This document shows positions 55,234 through 55,266 of a stretch of DNA of 55,266 bases, in pieces. The position numbers were made by a program, and so were the translations under genes. The DNA comes from Chitinophagales bacterium (GTDB lineage Bacteria > Bacteroidota > Bacteroidia > Chitinophagales > LD1), in NCBI GenBank assembly GCA_016786765.1, contig JAEUUZ010000040.1, positions 1 to 55,266 of the forward strand, given 5' to 3'. Within the stretch, counting starts at the first letter, position 1. Each line of letters opens with the position of its first letter. Under the pieces are notes generated by a model, which had not been told where the DNA came from, searched no databases, and saw only the letters and a program-made list of their open reading frames with translations.

Positions 55234-55266
55234 GTAGAGGTAGCCCGGTTGGTTAGCGCGTCCCGC
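55234..55266 (+). tRNA. tRNA-like copy 4, cut by the window end
   Basis: Only the 5' part is present, to the anticodon stem (TCCCGC). The D-stem 5' side reads GCCC against GCGC. Spacing and leader match the other copies, so the array continues to the right. Confidence 0.4.

Larger units (their letters stand above)
54536..55266 (+). repeat. Tandem array, about 204-bp unit: coding-end echo plus tRNA-like sequence
   Basis: Unit period is 205, 203 and 204 bp, measured between the TAG codons at 54598, 54803, 55006 and 55210. Each unit has (a) a 63-nt echo of the MBL gene end, (b) a T-rich or A/T-rich spacer with a CCTC...GAGG-like pairing, (c) a tRNA-like sequence and (d) about 40 nt of shared A/T-rich sequence (CAACACTTTCTAATTTTAAA). 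The last 40 nt of the echo are identical in all four copies. Echoes differ from the gene upstream of that block in the same way as each other. The array continues beyond the window. Confidence 0.9.

Noticed and set aside
54536..55266. Terminal array read as a CRISPR array
   Set aside because: Units are ~204 bp and almost wholly repeated, with no variable spacers between short repeats.

Overview
The window is a stretch of a low-GC Bacteroidota chromosome, probably from the Chitinophagales/Sphingobacteriales side of the phylum. The signs are: six genes plus one fragment carrying type IX secretion system (T9SS) C-terminal sorting domains (one type B/CHU_C, the rest type A), PKD-repeat surface proteins, a fused LpxC-FabZ, Bacteroidota-type TAnnTTTG promoter boxes, and starts without Shine-Dalgarno sequences. 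Most of it is ordinary chromosome, with short operons and intrinsic terminators between convergent genes.

Layout. 1-5.2 kb: 3' part of a PKD/SprB-repeat adhesin, then the lipid A operon lpxC-fabZ, lpxA and an ABC ATPase. 5.3-15 kb: a T9SS-secreted Asp-box protein, rarA, purL, and a minus-strand operon mnmA, lipoprotein, T9SS subtilase. 15-17 kb: a small basic secreted protein, a gene-poor stretch with a phased repeat cluster and a two-hairpin repeat element, then xerC. 17-28 kb: a frameshifted outer-membrane barrel gene, a lipoprotein, a GT-C-like membrane protein, an ABC-F ATPase, a PhoD-like phosphatase, a Gly/Tyr-rich protein with 24-residue repeats, and a FadL/OmpP1-like porin. 28-33 kb: murB, a DUF486 membrane protein, an ExbB-ExbD-TonB cluster and folC. 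33-41 kb: a 1772-residue PKD protein, a PNGase F-like secreted protein and a second copy of the two-hairpin element. 41-47.9 kb: a TPR-tilS operon divergent from etfB-etfA, with a palindromic operator between them, then an amino-acid permease, an NlpC/P60 peptidase and a DUF4412-like protein. 47.9-53.2 kb: GT2 and a TMTC-like TPR/GT-C protein, then a T9SS protein plus an orphan sorting-domain remnant, enclosed by inverted copies of an intergenic repeat. 53.2-55.3 kb: ribH, an MBL-fold hydrolase, and a tandem array.

The least ordinary part is the right end. After the MBL-fold gene, a unit of about 204 bp is repeated at least three times and runs off the window. Each unit holds an in-frame echo of the last 20 codons of that gene (the final 40 nt identical in all copies) and a tRNA-like sequence with non-canonical features. 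The other items worth checking are the covarying two-hairpin element, the 21/25/21-bp spaced repeat cluster, the operator before etfBA, the orphan T9SS domain within inverted repeats, and the barrel-gene frameshift.
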